64,000 nt of DNA. Source: Certhia americana. Lineage: Eukaryota > Chordata > Aves > Passeriformes > Certhiidae. Location: assembly GCA_018697195.1 (NCBI GenBank), contig JAGMWU010000034.1, forward strand, positions 1,127,426 to 1,191,425, read 5' to 3'. Shown one piece after another: positions 39,401 to 50,020 of the stretch (positions within the stretch are counted from its first letter, which is position 1; every line of letters starts with the position of its first letter). The translations under genes were made by a program, and so were the position numbers. The notes beneath the pieces are model-generated. The model made no database searches. It was given only the letters and a program-made list of their open reading frames with translations, and was not told the DNA's origin.

Positions 39401-41431
39401 GTTTCATATCAGAGGCTCAGAGGACACAATTTAAGGGTCGGCTGGAGAACCAGAAGCACATGGAACACACTGTAGAATTTGCAAGGAGGTCCCAGGTGCC
39501 CTCAGCTTCTGTGTCATGATGGCACAGGGTGCAAGATGGGGCCAGAATAATTTCAAGCTCCCTCTCGCTCAGTCAAGAATCTACTAGGTAGGCAGTGGTG
39601 AAAATATGAAATCTAAAAATTTCTTCTAAAACCAAAAAGTGCTCATAGTTATACAGACATAGGGACTAGAGTTGATGTGTATTTAACTAAAGGACATTTC
39701 TCAAGACAGGGTTTTCACTGATATTCTGGAGCAATAAGTTCTTTCAATTAATTACAAAGTATTTTTTATAATTTTTTTTGCTAAAGAAAAATCCCTTTAA
39801 AATGTGTAATATAACTGGAAGGCTACTATCAGTGGTAATGGATTTATTATATATTCTTGTACTCCATTGCTTGTACTTTTCCTTATGTTTTACCTCTCAG
39901 GCTGACATTTTCCACGCTTGAAGTCTGCCCAGAAAGAGAATTTTTTGGAAAACTTAAGAAACTTTCCCTTCAGCTCAGCAGTGCTCTTTTAACAAGGGTC
40001 CCTCACACAAGCCTGGTAAGACCTGCCTCACTGGAACCAAAACACATTTTGGTGCCTGTTGCTGCAATCGGGATGCAGAGAAGGGACAAAAGAATTATTC
40101 AGCCTGAATAAGGCCGTCGGACCCAGCAGGCTAAATTCTTCCATGGTGTAAGCCCTTGAAACGTCCCCGAAGCCAACGGGATTACACACTTCTCCACCCA
40201 GGCTGAGTGAAGCCGGCTCTCTTCCTGCGATTGAGCAGCTCAGACTTTTTCTCATTGCTCTCCCTGTTATTTAAAGATTTGTTTTTTGTAGCTGTCAGGC
40301 TCTCTCTTTGAAGCCTTCAATCCACAGAGCGTTCCCCTGTTGTGAGTTTAGAATGTTTTTGTGCCACACAGGCTGCCGGTCTCTCCACACAGGGCTCCAT
40401 GAATACTCCCTGTCCCTCTACACCTCCTCCCTCCCTCAGGCACATCTCAACTAAGGTCTTGCCTCTCTTTTTCTCCATTTCACAACCTCAGGCAGAAAGT
40501 TGGCTGTCTCTACGTCTGCAGTGCAGAAAATGAAATGTAATTTTAAGAAGGAACAAAGGGTGGTTAGGATGGAAGGTAGTATATATGCAGCTTAGAAAAG
40601 TACACAGGTATAAAATAAAGATTGAAGGAAGAGGAGCACCTTCCTCATCCTCACAGAACAAGACTTAGCTGCTTTGAGAGCTGTGAAAGCCAAGTGTCAT
40701 AAGTGAAAAAGCAGTGAAAAAGGAGGACTTAAAAGGCAGAACATGAGGTCAGGGTAGAAGCAGGCAGAGCTCCCAAACCCAGAGGTGCTCCTGGGTCTCC
40801 CAGAGGAATCCTAATCCTGTCCTGCAGACCTGTCCTAGCTGAGCTGGCCCCCAAAGCCCCAGCCCTGCCAGCCTTCTCCTCATCCTTCTGTAGCCCACCT
40901 CTGCCCCTTCACTCTCCAGGGCTGCACAAAGCTGGCTGAAGAGAATTCCAAACCCCTGCTGGAGAGAAGAGGAGTCAGGACCAAGGAGAAGCACTGGCAG
41001 GGGCATCTCTCAGCCCTGGGAGACTTTTGGGGAGGTGCTCTGCTGTAGTGGAGCAGAAGGAGAAGTGGTCCCCCATATCACAGCTCACTGCACAAGTACC
41101 TGTGAGCATAGGAGAGCTCCCAGCTTGCAGTAGTGGAAAGTACTGGACTGACAGCAAGTCCTCAAATTTGACACGGTCTTGAGAGACAACTAGGAAGGAG
41201 CCACTGTCACACAAGCAAGGGAAATGCAACACTGAAATAATGCTGTCAGGAGGAAAACCCCATGCTGGGAGAGTATGACCCTCCCACAAAGATTCAGGGG
41301 ATGTCATTAAAAAGTAGTTGAGCTTTTATTTCTACTTCCTTGCACCTTTTTGTAAGTGATCCATGCTTCAAAAGAAGCAGTCCTTCTTCTCTCACAGACC
41401 TCTGTGCTCTTGCTGGAAGGAGGCAGCCTGC

Positions 41432-42221
41432 TGTAACAATTCTCCTTGAGGTTTCTCCTGCTAATCAAACCTGGTTTGGCCAAGGGAGCGTGGCTTAAAA
41501 GACAAGACAGGTTGATGCTGTAGCCAAAGGTATCTTTAATGCACCAGAGCAGCCAATGGACAGAATCTAGACCTGCAAGGCCTGAGAGCTACCTTCAGCG
41601 ACTGTGTGTGTCAAGGGCTTGCTTCCAAAAGAGCCAGGGGTGTGGTTAGCTAAACAATACATAGAGTTACCTGAGGACAGACATCCAATCCTGTACCCAG
41701 GGCAGGCACCACATCATCTTGAACTAACAGAGAGATAGAACTTGAGACTTGATCCACCCATGGGTAACCACCTTTCAATATCCCCTTTCCCAAGGCCTCA
41801 TGTTAATCCTGTCTGAATATGGGGCCTGGGCTAAATCACAATCCATCCCATCCGACTGGGTTCCCACAGCAGCCTGCAGAAAGAGCCACACAAGTTCTAT
41901 TTGCTCAGTGTTGAGGGTTCTGTTTCTGGGGGTCTCAAGGGCTGCCCTGAAGCACTCTGTCCATGGGGAGGGGGTTACATGTTCTCCACTGGATCTTGTG
42001 GCATCTGGCCTTCCCTGTCCTCAGGCCTACAAGGTCATGTCCCAGTTACTGCTTCTGCAGGGTCTTCTTCTTCAAGAAAACAGACCAAGAGCCCTTCTTG
42101 TGTCATCTTCAACTCTGATGGACTGTTATGAAGAGCAGCTGTGTGCTTGCACACCCCTCTCCCACCCTCCAGACCCCCAGATAAGATATCTCACTCATCC
42201 CTCCAAAGATCTTCCATAACA
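41432..42221 (-). mobile_element. possible solo LTR
   Basis: Read on the minus strand the block starts TGTTATGGAAGATC and ends GGAGAATTGTTACA, giving TG...CA ends. An ATTAAA poly-A-like signal lies about 110 bases before the 3' end (plus strand about 41530), followed by a U5-like segment. This is the architecture of an avian LTR. No target-site duplication is evident (CCTGC versus GATTG), so the boundaries may be wrong. A 156-codon plus-strand ORF at 41749-42219 lies antisense within it and is judged fortuitous. Confidence 0.35.
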
Positions 42222-43230
42222 GATTGATAGAAATATCTGAAAGAGGTAAGAGGGCACACCTTACTGTCTCTGAACAGGACTCCTGACCTTAAATCCCTGA
42301 GCAAATATTTTCTTTTTTTCTCTTTTATAAAGCACTCTCCCCTGGTAGTACTTGTTCAAGTGAAAATCACCTCCTTGCTGTGTTTAGAGGAGCAGACTCT
42401 TTACAGCTATTAATTATGTGCCCTTTAAACACAAGCCCTCACCCAAACGTGTGTTTGCCCTGTGGGAAAAGTGTGCCTTTTTCACACCTCTTATTGTAAA
42501 CCAGGCTGCTGACAGACAAGGGTGAAAACCACCTGCCCTTATTCAACAAGATATATCACTACAACACCCCAACACCATCCTGGGCCAAAAAGAAATCAGG
42601 ATCCTATGGATGAATTTACTGGAATTACAAAAAACCCGAACAATGAAACAACATACCAAAAACTGAACACAAAGAAGAATCATCACTCCACAAGCTTCAG
42701 GGTTAGTTATAACACTTATGCTTTTCCAGCCATTTCAGCCCACGCTGGCAAACAAAATCCCTCTTTGTCACAGGATGAAAATGGTTCCCTCATTTATGCG
42801 TATGGGACAGTGTTCCCTCTTGACCCTTTGAAAAGAAACTAAGAACTTACTGACACTAGGCTTGCTGCAGAATAATTTTTGCTTAGTATTCTGCTTTGAA
42901 TTGTCCCCAGTTTGGGTGAAGATCAGGATGAACACTGTTGAAAATAATTACCTTGCTCTTTCTGGACCCAGTCAATTTACTTATTGATGCAGCTGTGCAG
43001 AGGAGGCTGTTAATGAATAATCAAGTATTCCCCCACACTAGAGGCCTGATTCTCACTTCTATCAATATATATATCTCACTTCTAAGCTATCAAGAGGAAT
43101 TATCTGTAAATAGCATGAGTTAACTAAAAATGAGAATATTTATGCTTGTTCTTTCTCCTTTTCCATGGAAAAGCACTATCTGTTTTGCTCACAGAAATAT
43201 TATGGTGTCAGATTCCATCACCAGTAATTA

Positions 43231-43248
43231 AGAAAAAAAAAAAAAAAA
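43231..43248. repeat. A-rich homopolymer tract
   Basis: A near-pure A run of about 17 residues follows TTAAG. It could be the remnant tail of a retroposed sequence, but no upstream body is recognisable. Confidence 0.8.
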
Positions 43249-43629
43249 CAAAAGACCATAAATCCTTAAATCTCCTGGGACTGCTTTGGAGGTGTCTGCT
43301 GCTCCCAGGAGCAAGTGGCACTTTCTGAGTTGCAGAAGGGCTCAGCAGCCACCAGGTGACCTGAGAAGGTAATTGCAGCAATAGGAAAGCTCAGAGACAA
43401 GGAAATAACTCCATCACACTGGAGGGCTGTTTTTTTATAGAAGATACCAAATGGATACATAGGAGGGGGTCTATTCATGGAAAACACTGAAGTAGAGTGC
43501 CCTTATCACAGAGAGTGTGTAGAGGAACTGGTGAAAAGTGAAAATTACAATTGTACTGAAAATTATGTTTAATGATTGTGTAATGACACTTAAGTTTAAT
43601 GACAACTTGCTCTATTCTAGTACTGTTTT

Positions 43630-43800
43630 TTCATAAAACAGTTCAAGGAGCTTCACTAGATTAGGTTGCCCAGAGCTGTGTTGAACTCTGAAAATGTTTC
43701 CAGGGATGGGTTGCCTACCTCTGTGGGCTACCTGTTCCAATGTTTCACCATCCTCATTCTAAAAAAAAAACTTCTTGCTTTACCAATAAAATTGTTGAGG
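43630..43800 (-). mobile_element. old CR1 LINE fragment
   Basis: The plus-strand text GTTGCCCAGAG, TTGAACTCTGAAAATGTTTCCAGGGATGG and GGGCTACCTGTTCCAATGTTTCACCATCCTCA matches the antisense of the CR1 3' region. The same text is better preserved in the copy at 26560-26680. It is heavily diverged and fragmentary. Confidence 0.75.
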
Positions 43801-44084
43801 CTTCTGGAAATCTCTGTGAAAAAATCAACCAACCAAACAAAAAAATTTTCTTTATGTGTGTTGTCCTTACATTTTAGATAATGGCACTGATGATCTCTCT
43901 GGAAACTCTTCTACAATCACCTGCACGTGCATGTCCTCCCCATATCATAGCTCCAGAGCAGACAGAGATCTTCTCTTCCAGTTGAGGCTTTTTCTTTTTG
44001 TTTTCTGTTATGTTTTTCATGCCAGTGTGCAAGGTTAAGATTTTGACTGAAAGAATTACATCTGTGGAGCCTTAAAAGCAAACA

Positions 44085-44470
44085 CACAATGAAAGACTGA
44101 GCAGTTTGGAACTCTTTAGTCTGGAAAAGAGATGTCTGAGACATATGACAAGGCTGGCAAACATAAAGTAGTTTGGAGCAGGCATATAGAAATCAACAGT
44201 TTCTTCTTATACTTAGAAGGTAGGAAAAATGAGTCAAGTTCAAAGCAGACAGAAAGAAATGGCTCTCCACACAGGAAGTTTGAAACATTGCCTAGGAGGA
44301 ACTCCTAGGCAAAGGACAACATGGATGCAAGAATTCTGAAAAAAATGCCAGATAGACAGTTAAAGAATATTTGCTGGAAATTAGTCAATGAGCAAACAAG
44401 AGTGGGATCATGAAATGTTTACATCCTTTACTGAGCAAAGGATGGGAGACTGTTAAGGGTTTCTCTCACA
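44085..44470 (+). mobile_element. ancient CR1-like LINE fragment
   Basis: GAAAGACTGAGCAGTTTGGAACTCTTTAGTCTGGAAAAGAG followed by a decayed ACAAGGCTGGCAAACATAAAG...TTTCTTCTTATACTTAGAAGG segment parallels the end of CR1 ORF2 (the GLFSLEKRR region and beyond). Divergence is high, so the boundaries are approximate. It includes a perfect 11-bp inverted repeat at 44288-44312. Confidence 0.55.
44288..44312. repeat. perfect 11-bp inverted repeat with a 3-base loop
   Basis: TTGCCTAGGAG, GAA, CTCCTAGGCAA. It could form a short hairpin, but no T-run or other functional context is present, and it lies in decayed LINE sequence. Confidence 0.95.
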
Positions 44471-47385
44471 TCTGTGCTTGCCTCTTTTAAATATTTTAAC
44501 TCTTCTGGAGTGCCTGTTTGTGGTGCATAGTTATGACTGTCAAGCTCAAACTCCCCCCCGGCACATGACATATCTTTGAGTACTCCCCACACCAAGAGTG
44601 GAACAAGGCTGCCCTCCATAGCAGAGTTGCATAAGGAAAACTACAGACCATTCCTGTTTCTAGAGAAACAGGTCTAATGGGATGAAGGCATTATGCTTGC
44701 ATGAACTGATATGTCCCTCTGATTCTAACATCCCGTGGTCAGTAAAATGTGAGCTCTTTGTGAAGATGCAATTGTGACTGAAATGTGTCTCTGCATTTAG
44801 CTCCACTTATCCCTCTTCCCAGACAGAGAGGTCATCTTGATAATTTTTTCCCCTCTTGTTTATATCGTGAAATGGACACCCAAAATCTTGTATTGCCTTT
44901 ATGGCATTATCATTGCTCTTTTGGACAAGAGCCACCACATACTTTCCAGGTCTGCCCTGAATTTGGTAGATTCATATGCCAGGTTCAAGGGTCTCAGGCT
45001 TGCAAATTCCTGTTAACACTGAGATGTAACTGCAAATATCTTCTCTCACTCTTCTGAGTATCAGAGATCATAACGAAGACAAATCTTGCAGAATTGTAAG
45101 AAGACGGCTCACAAAAAGCTTCTTTTTCTTCTTTTTCCTTTCCCCGTCCCTCTAATTGGTGGAAGATACAGAAGTGCTGAGGCTTTCCCTTCTTCCCTTG
45201 TCAGCCTTTCAGCAGCACACTGTATGGAACATTAACTTGAGAGGAGCTCAGACAGATGCTTTTCTTAAGCAGGTTCTCTTGATCCTGAACCTGGGAACAT
45301 TTGAGTTAATGGGAAGTAGTTAACACTTAGGCTTGATGAAGTGAACGCAGCAGTTTATGCTGCCGTGAAAAGGGAGCTCAAGCAATCTCTGGGACAGTTA
45401 CTCTGCCATCAAGGTGGAATAGTGTATGGGCTCAGGCTGCTCAGATTTTCTCAATGGAAAGAAAGAAATATATATCAAAGCCACAGTAACAAGAGCAAAA
45501 GTTTTATCAGCTTTTCATTAGCTGAAGAATTTCTTCATGATTGAAGCTGGCATTTTGTGTAACCATTTCCTGTCAGCAGAAACACCCAGTGCATGGTTTA
45601 TATGCTTTGGTAGCAGTGTGAGGAAAGCTTAGCCAAGTACATGGGTGCCCTCTTTCTTACACTAACACTGCCTTATCCAACTTTCAACAGGTCTCACAGC
45701 CTTTATGTACCTCATTCATCAGTCTAAGACAAATAATACCAGGCTGAATTCAGAGGATCTCATGGGGCTTAAGAGTAGTTTGTAAAAGAATGCTAGAAAA
45801 ACTTAACCAAAAGACCTCTGCAGCTGCAAATTCTATTAATTCATTAGGCCATCTCTTAGGCCATGAAAATATTGAAGCGATTGCTGCTATTGTTTTTCTC
45901 TACTTAAAATGCAAGATGTAAAGTGAGATGTCTAAATTTGCTTGTGAAGACAGGGTAAAGAAGTAATAATTTAATTCAATTTATGAAGGGAGATGCGTCG
46001 CCACTGAAAGAGCTGAGATCAAATAACTCTGTGTGCCTGCTAAATAGAGTGGCTGAAATTCTGCACCACAGCACAACAATATTGATTTGAAAGAATTTGG
46101 TTCAAGTGCTGCAGAAACTGCTAAATAGGCAAGGAATATACTACTGGCTCTGAAAGACATAATTTCAGTTGAGGTGTTTTAGGAGGTGCAATGCTATGTA
46201 TCAACAATGCACAAATAATGGAGAAGAGTTACAACATTTGCTGAATCCTCGAATTCAGCGTGGTGTAGAAGTTCCGGTACAGTCACAGGTCCAAAGGAGT
46301 TTTTAAGTGACAATTAGACACATCCTTTTTTAGAGAGTTTCCCTGAATAGAGCATAAAAGCAAAAGCATTTCAAAGGCGAATACTCACTGGAGGCAGGAA
46401 ATTTTCTTCCAGCTGTATTACAAAGATTTACCAAGATGATTTTATGTACATTTTGCAACTTGCATGGCAAGTGCAGGCAATTTGCTTCTGAGATGCTGTC
46501 AAGCCAGAGGATCTGTGAACAAAACAGTGATGACAGATGTAGAACTGCCCTTCCTGATTCTCTTCCCTCAGGAAACCTGTGGCAATTTGCAATGAGTTTA
46601 AAAAAAAAGGCAGTCCTCTAGCTTGTATATGGCAGCTTCTCTAGACCACTAGATTTTTCTTTTCACATAGGCACTATGGATTGTTGGGGCTCAAAGGAAG
46701 GTGGATCTCACAAGGCTAGAACCAAGCAGCTGTCATCTCTGAGCTGGCTCACAAATGGTTAGAAATGAGGGCCAAAAGTAACTTCAGGCTATGATTTTTG
46801 GTCTTCTGATGCTGGAAGAATTGTTAGCCACTGACATGGTTCAAAGCATAAGATAAATTCATTCTTGTCTTTCTGTCTATAAAATCCAAAGATCTTCCTG
46901 CCTTTCAGGCTGCTGGGAAGTAGCAGTATCTGCCAGAGATGCTGTTCGTTGTATGCTGCTCAATATTTTTCTTCAAACACATATAGTACAGGGGGAAAAA
47001 GGCAGAAACAACTGAGAAGAGAAGGAGAAACCTTCTATCAGCCTTATCTTGCAATTCCTTTCCAACAAAAATCAGCCACACTCAGCTTGGTTAACGACTG
47101 CTTTCTTAAAAAGCATTGAGCCACATAGAGAGAACTCAAATGACCAAATTGCTGTCTGGCTTTGGACTGAGAGACAGTGAATGTTCATGACTTCCGTAAG
47201 AAGAAGGAAATAACCAAGCAGTCTGCACCATGCTCCCTTTCTTACACAGTGGAAGCAGATCATGGAAAGCCACTTTCCTGAGCATTAATCCCACCATTTT
47301 GCTGACTGCTTTCTACATGACTTTTTGTGAAACCTGTGCTTAAAAACTCTGCCTGCACTGTAAGCCATTCATCTTTATTTTGTGC

Positions 47386-47826
47386 TCAGTATAAGATACC
47401 ATCACATGAATTTCTTGCTTTAAGTGCTTCTGAAGACTGTGAGAAGAATTTGCTTTTACTGTTATAGAAAATGTCAATACTTAATATACTTAGTTTGTTA
47501 TTGGTGGTTGGCATATACAACACCCCTTCTGGAGATAAATGAATGGTTTGATGATTATTTATATCCATAAAACTCTCATAAACTTTTACAGACAGGAGAA
47601 CGGGACAATGAGGAAGGGACTGAATCATCCTCTCAAAAAAATCTACAAAAAGCTGGTCACCAGCTACACACTGGATTCCCAAGACAACATCATTTTATAA
47701 GAGCACTCAACCCCAAACACCTGTAGGCTTGCAATATCCACAGTTCATTTAAAATTGTAGCCTGAATTAAGTAACAGTCAGCACTTCCATAGTACAGCAG
47801 AGTCAGTATGTGTGGCCAATCCTCAC
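47386..47826 (-). other. open minus-strand frames past a proposed donor; alternative exon extension
   Basis: Immediately after the donor proposed for the 47933-47827 exon, the same frame stays open to a TGA at about 47690 (EDWPHILTLLYYG and on). A second frame then opens at about 47703 and runs to a TGA at 47386-47388 (NDVVLGIQCVAGD, FVDFFERMIQ and on). Removing one A from the AAAA at about 47692-47695 would join the two. This may be a decayed or assembly-shifted longer exon, an alternative 3' end, or chance. An AATAAA follows the second stop by about 8 bases. Confidence 0.3.
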
Positions 47827-47933
47827 CACCCAATCCAGCCTGATGAAATGTAATTAGATTGACTTCTCCCCCAAAATCACTCTCTTTGGATGTCAGCTCT
47901 AAGAAGACTTCACTGATGCAATTTGTTGGCACT
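47827..47933 (-). CDS. unrecognised minus-strand gene, exon
   Basis: This 107-base exon follows a strong acceptor (TATATTTGCTCCCCACAG, AG at 47935-47934) and ends at GGTG/GTGAGG. It encodes 35 codons between split codons, starting VPTNCISEVFLEL and ending ITFHQAGLG. The first split codon (AT+A, Ile) fits the 49323-49250 exon. The last (G+AT, Asp) fits the 33470-33160 exon across a 14-kb intron. If the donor is not used, the frame runs on for about 45 more codons and then needs a one-base shift. That makes this the least certain junction of the chain. Confidence 0.42.
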
Positions 47934-49249
47934 CTGTGGGGAGCAAATATACTTTTGTTGCTTGTCACTAGTACTGATTTTTTTCTCAATGACAAAGTAC
48001 TGTCCTCTAACTTGGGTGAGCTCTAACTCTTCTTCAGTAACAGTACTATAGAAAAATCAAATTCTTTAATATCTTTTCCTAGCTCATCTTTTCCCCTTCT
48101 TCCCTCCTTCCCATGTATAAAATAACTGATACTCACTCATATTCAGCTAGAGCCACATGAATATGCATGCAGATTGGAAACATTCTTGCAAGCTGCTAGA
48201 ATGGGAAGGTAACAAGTGCAGGAATTAAGTGAAAGCAATGGAATCAGTGGGATTGTTTCTGATTTGGAAGATGATAAATTTTGGTAGGGCTTACAAAATC
48301 AGGAGAGGGATAGAGGAGTGAGAAGGTCAATTATCCTGGCCTGTGGAAATGGAACTCTATTTTAGCAAGCATGTCTCAACAGATGGAAAGGGACAGTGTG
48401 ACAAGGTGTGGAGGTAAAGAGAATAGTTTGGTCTGGTAGGCAAGACCTTGCCATGGACACAAGTTTAACAGTGAATGAGTAGGGGGCCAGAGGATGTATC
48501 AATATGAAATTTTTGAGACTGTTCCTGCAGAGACAATCAATGTTCCAGATAAAGCATTTTCCAGCAGTTCAGCTCTTCAGTTCCTGAGGGACCCCCAGTA
48601 TCTGCTCTTCCCTCACAACTCTTTTGCATTATGTCCCAAGCTGTTGCTGTCTGTACCTCTTAACACAACTCTGGGCAAGAAATACTCTGCCCCTGACAGC
48701 ACAGTACGGATGTAACAATAGGTGCTTGCCTGTACTTGCTGTCCAATGTAGGACTCATGTACTTCTCCTGAATGGATTTGTCTGATCAGAGTTTCTACAT
48801 TAAGTTCCCAGCAAAGGCGCTCTCAGTAGAGGTTATTATAAACAAGGCTCAGTCAAGTATGCAATCAGCCAATGATTTTTGAAACAAGCATGAGAACTAC
48901 CTCTCACTCTGAATGTTCCTTTGGCATAAAGGCTCTCTAAAACTGCATTTAGTGAACAAATGGAAACAAAGATCAGAAGAATACTTTAATGCCGTTACAG
49001 GCAGTTGAGCAAGTCAGAAAAACAGAAAACGAAACTAAATCAACAGGGGAGCTGATGCCACACAGGCTGTGCTCTGCACAGGCTGTGAGCCTCTTCACCT
49101 GCATGCACCAAAAAAGCCAGCTAGCTACACCAGGTCCCTGGAGGGTGTCTGAAACATCAAGCATATCAGCAATGCTGCTAATTCTGAATTAAATATAGCA
49201 CAGCTTATTCTCTCATAGCTAATGGAAAGAAAGCCTGAGAAATCATTAC
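47934..49249 (-). other. intron of the minus-strand gene (proposed)
   Basis: About 1.3 kb. A plus-strand frame of 73 codons at 48494-48715 looks protein-like, but it has no splice or promoter context and lies antisense in the intron. Another acceptor (TTTTTCTATAG at 48046) opens a frame that stops at about 47909. Confidence 0.35.
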
Positions 49250-49323
49250 ATCTTCTCTAGTAATGTGCACCATCCTGTTGCTGCCAGCAGGAATTCACTA
49301 CCGAACTTCAAACCTCCATCCCC
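49250..49323 (-). CDS. unrecognised minus-strand gene, small exon
   Basis: A 74-base exon has 24 codons plus two bases, starting GDGGLKFGSEF and ending GWCTLLEK. The acceptor (TTTTCTTCTTTCTTGAAGGAAG) has a good pyrimidine tract but offers several AG choices. The one chosen keeps phase 0 from the 50020-49779 exon. The donor is AT/GTAATG. The split codon AT+A joins the next exon as Ile. Because it is small and has flexible ends, it is less secure than its upstream neighbour. Confidence 0.4.
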
Positions 49324-49778
49324 CTTCCTTCAAGAAAGAAGAAAACATCTGAATAAGGGTGATTATGTCAGAAATTGATAGCAAAATACTAATCTCTGAT
49401 GTTTCCGGGCTATTTTTTATAGTTATGTATCTGTGCCTTGTGTATGCTACAGCCTCTCTCTAATACTTTAACAACCCATGCTAGCAAATGTCCAGGTGCT
49501 GCAGAGTTCATCTCAGCTCCCTAGCAATCCATCCTATTAGAAAGTTACAAGGATTTCTACAATTCCCTCAGCTTGTTCATGTACACTTAGTTCTTCAGCT
49601 TTGTACTACGTTAAAAGAATTTGGTCAATAGTTTTCTTATATTGTCTTTGTTCACAAAGCAGAAACTGGAAGACAGTTGAATAACATGCAAAGTAAACCC
49701 TTAACTTTAGTAACTCAGTTTAGTTGCATCATTGTTCTTTAAGCATCTATTTAACAAGATGAACAGATGGTGTCTTAC
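49324..49778 (-). other. intron of the minus-strand gene (proposed)
   Basis: A short intron of about 455 bases with no recognised element. Confidence 0.4.
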
Positions 49779-50020
49779 TCGTCCATTTAACAGAGAACTG
49801 TGAAATCTTATTGCTACCAGAGCCTCAAAAGTTGTTAAAATCTCAATGCCAATGGCAAGGTCATCAAGAGGAGCTGTCCATGACCAAAACTGCCTTTTGG
49901 CAATGCCCAAACAGGATTCTTGGTTGTGACGGTGCTGGCGGTGGTAAGAGATGTTCAGCACTTTGCCAGCCTGTGATATTATGTTATTGACAACTGGTTT
50001 TTCCAGGTGTTTGGTGAAAG
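49779..50020 (-). CDS. unrecognised minus-strand gene, exon
   Basis: This 242-base exon has a strong acceptor (CATTTCTATTTCTCACAG, AG at 50022-50021) and a GTAAGA donor after GGACGA. It encodes two bases plus 80 codons, starting FTKHLEKPVVNN, passing through KRQFWSWTAPLDDL, and ending FHSSLLNGR. By-eye GC by codon position is first > third > second, as in coding DNA. A leucine/isoleucine-rich segment (AIGIEILTTFEALVAI) suggests a helix. The split codon A+CT (Thr) fits the 55870-55758 exon. Together with the 33470-33160 exon it is the main support for a real gene. Confidence 0.52.

Larger units (their letters stand above)
33471..47826 (-). other. long intron of the minus-strand gene (proposed)
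   Basis: About 14.4 kb with no supported exon on either strand. It holds an LTR-like block (41432-42221), two old CR1 pieces (43630-43800 and 44085-44470) and A-rich runs. A CpG-bearing patch at about 40030-40260 includes GGTGTAAGCCC...GGGATTACACAC text that looks like an ancient amniote repeat remnant. A plus-strand acceptor/donor pair at 36656-36760 has an open frame, but nothing connects to it. Confidence 0.4.

Noticed and set aside
41749..42219. 156-codon plus-strand ORF, the second longest in the window
   Set aside because: It lies antisense within a probable LTR, has no domain, and its proline/serine-rich composition looks fortuitous.
48494..48715. 73-codon plus-strand frame with protein-like composition
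   Set aside because: There is no promoter, splice or poly-A context, and it lies antisense in a proposed intron.
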